From assembly GCA_025201705.1 (NCBI GenBank), contig MU616956.1, positions 2,075 through 20,990 of the forward strand: a stretch of DNA of 18,916 nucleotides. The letters are read 5' to 3'. The first letter of the stretch is position 1. The number at the start of each line of letters is the position of its first letter. Below, in pieces: positions 17,135-18,916 of the stretch. The notes under the pieces were generated by a model. It was not told the DNA's origin and did no database searches. It was given only the letters and a program-made list of their open reading frames with translations. The DNA comes from Dissophora ornata. Lineage: Eukaryota > Mortierellomycota > Mortierellomycetes > Mortierellales > Mortierellaceae. The position numbers and the translations under genes are program-made.

Positions 17135-18916
17135 ATGGTAGACACTCAATCATTCCGCTTGATTGGGAAGTCAGATATTGAAAAAATACCTCTCGGCAAT
17201 GTCAATGGGCAAAATATCGTTTGCTGGGAGGACATCCGACAGGTCTTTCCCGGGGTCAAATATGTCAAGAACGGCGAAGTTGTCGTCAGTATGATGAAGG
17301 ATTCACATCGAATCAGGTAAGTAAAAGCATGCAGATATGGACTCAATACATAATTGGATCGAGTCAAGAAGGCCATGCTGAGGAGGCACTTTATTATATT
17401 TCTACACTTTAGAATCGAGCCTCACTGCATCGAGCATTGCCCGAATGTAGTCCTGGATGTTGTCTTGTCCACCACAGACAAGCATGTCCATGTTGCCTCC
17501 CAAATGTCAACTCCAAATCCTGGATTCGAGAGCGCAGTCATTGACAAGCTGGATGGAATTCAGGAGAGTGTCAAGCAGGTTTCGAAGGACACACATGAGA
17601 TCAAAGATCGCATGAATCTGATCCAGAGCAAGACGGAGGCCATATTGACCCAGAACTATGAGCTGCTTGAATACATCATCCCAAGGCTGTTCATTGTTCT
17701 TCCTGAAACGTCGAAGCCCTGGGACCCGACGACGATGCTCCGCACTAAGTTTCGCTTGCATTTCATTTGTGAGTGTGGTGAACACACCGAGGCATCCGGA
17801 AGCAAGATCCCTCATCACCTTCACCTCGCCAACCATGAAGGATATGTCGTCAACAAACCCACAGAGTTCTTTGAGAAATATGGGCCTTTTTTGATGTTGA
17901 TGCTCGAGATGATCAAACTGGGAGCAAATATTGCGGGTTTTGTCGTACCAGCGCTATCAAGCTTGAAGGTAGTCAATGCTCTCGATTTTTCCGAGTCCTC
18001 TGTCAACTCGGTTACTTCCAAGATTATCCAGGGTGTGGATTATTCTTTGGCATATCTGGCGGAGAGTCGTAGTCTGATAAAAAAATCAAGTAGTGTCGAC
18101 GATAGAGGTGATGCAGGAGCATTGTTGCGTGACCTTGGCAGCTATCTTACTGGCGTTGAGGGCTTGGAAGGAGTGGAACTGCGCCAACTCGGATCATATC
18201 TAGAGGCCAACCATTCAGACAAGTTGCTGGGCAATCTGTACCGCATGACAACTAAGGATGGCCACGTCAAATGGGTCTGCCGCCACCACTATCGATCAGG
18301 CTATCAAGAAGAGCATACCCAGAAGTTGCGTGATGTAGTCAATCTGGCAGGAGGCGTATTTGATGAGCAACTTGGGAGTATCAACATAACCTTGAAGTCA
18401 AGCTTTGCTGCAGCCGAGCTCTATGACGCGATCGGCAAAGCGAAGGTTGGTGTTTACGAATTGGATATCACATTCGACTGGGATTTCTCCAGGAGTGATC
18501 TCGAAGCATTTGAGAAAGCACTCAAGATGTCAAGTGTATCAATTCTTCGACTTGATCTCCAAAGGTTTCACGCAGGCATAACCAGCAAACTACTTTCAAC
18601 ATCGACACGATATGGAGTACTTGTTCGTATCATGGAGCATACCAACATGAAAATGATTCATATTGTTCTATCCAAGGATTTCATGAAGCTTCTAAGTTTA
18701 CAACCCAAAGGATCATCACATCTTCACAGATTATCCATTGAGATGATAATTCCCGAGATTGGAGATAGTGAATTTCGAGCACTTGTAAGATCACTCAAGA
18801 CCAACAATCCTTTGATCACTTTGAACTTGGAAGGCAACTCGATTGGGTATGAGGGAGCTCTGGCACTGTCGGAGGCACTCAAAATCAACACCACTTTGAC
18901 CACATTGAACTTGGAG
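17135..18916 (+). CDS. Leucine-rich-repeat (RNI-like) protein with uncharacterised N-terminal region (3' partial)
   Basis: Exon 1 (17135-17316) and exon 2 (17413 to the window end) flank a 96-bp GTAAGT...TTTAG intron in phase 2 and give 562 residues without a stop; the gene continues beyond the window. The start is the first ATG after a pyrimidine-rich leader. Residues 1-95 form an unassigned domain with a CIEHC motif at 66-70. A helical, possibly coiled-coil stretch spans about 100-140. A segment with LFIVLPE, a CECGEH motif and a His-rich KIPHHLHLANHEGY follows, then a hydrophobic helix (KYGPFLMLMLEMIKLGANIA). Further on lie KWVCRHHYR and a beta/alpha region leading into 28-residue LRRs (LNLEGNSIGYEGALALSEAL, then TLTTLNLE). 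I recall related proteins as numerous in Mortierella genomes. No Walker A motif is seen. A recognition or scaffold role is inference. Confidence 0.85.
18811..18916 (+). repeat. Start of 84-bp coding LRR repeat array
   Basis: The 16-bp segments starting at 18811 (tttgatcactttgaac) and 18895 (tttgaccacattgaac) differ at only two bases and are exactly 84 bp apart. This equals one 28-residue RNI-type leucine-rich repeat. The array is cut by the window end, so the number of repeats is unknown. Confidence 0.75.

Overview
The window looks like nuclear DNA of an early-diverging filamentous fungus, most likely Mortierellomycota (Mortierella, Linnemannia or a relative). Every intact gene is split by short GT-AG introns. 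The housekeeping proteins are of fungal type, and the right edge carries an LRR protein of a style I associate with large Mortierella families. The species assignment is inference; no rRNA marker is present.

Layout. 1-1443 (+): 3' part of a gene for a glutamine- and glycine/methionine-rich protein ending in an HMG box; its coding sequence opens at the window edge inside an uninterrupted (CAA)31 tract. 2018-3851 (-): S-adenosylmethionine decarboxylase (SPE2), convergent with the HMG gene, with several upstream AUGs in its putative leader. About 4.15-5.64 kb: noncoding sequence with purine/pyrimidine tracts. 5645-7962 (-): mitochondrial citrate/tricarboxylate carrier (CTP1), assembled here from seven exons. 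8324-10845 (-): UTP6, a HAT-repeat protein of the SSU processome, in five exons. 10846-11285: divergent promoter region. 11286-12892 (+): a farnesylated class A J-protein (YDJ1) in three exons.

From about 13.38 to 16.67 kb the region is a transposon graveyard. A degenerate 3' pol fragment of a Ty3-type chromovirus lies on + (RNase H, integrase, chromodomain). It is followed on - by a degenerate Mutator-like (MULE) transposase with a SWIM-like C-terminus. Both carry stops and frameshifts. The window closes with the 5' part (562 codons) of a leucine-rich-repeat protein on +, starting at 17135 and running off the edge.

The housekeeping genes (polyamine synthesis, citrate export, ribosome biogenesis, cytosolic chaperone) are not an operon and share no single pathway. 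The UTP6/YDJ1 pair shares a 440-bp divergent promoter. The contrast that matters is between the compact conserved block on the left and the accessory block on the right: dead transposons plus an LRR gene with an unfamiliar N-terminal architecture. The LRR gene is the best candidate for undescribed biology. I do not see a multi-gene novel system.
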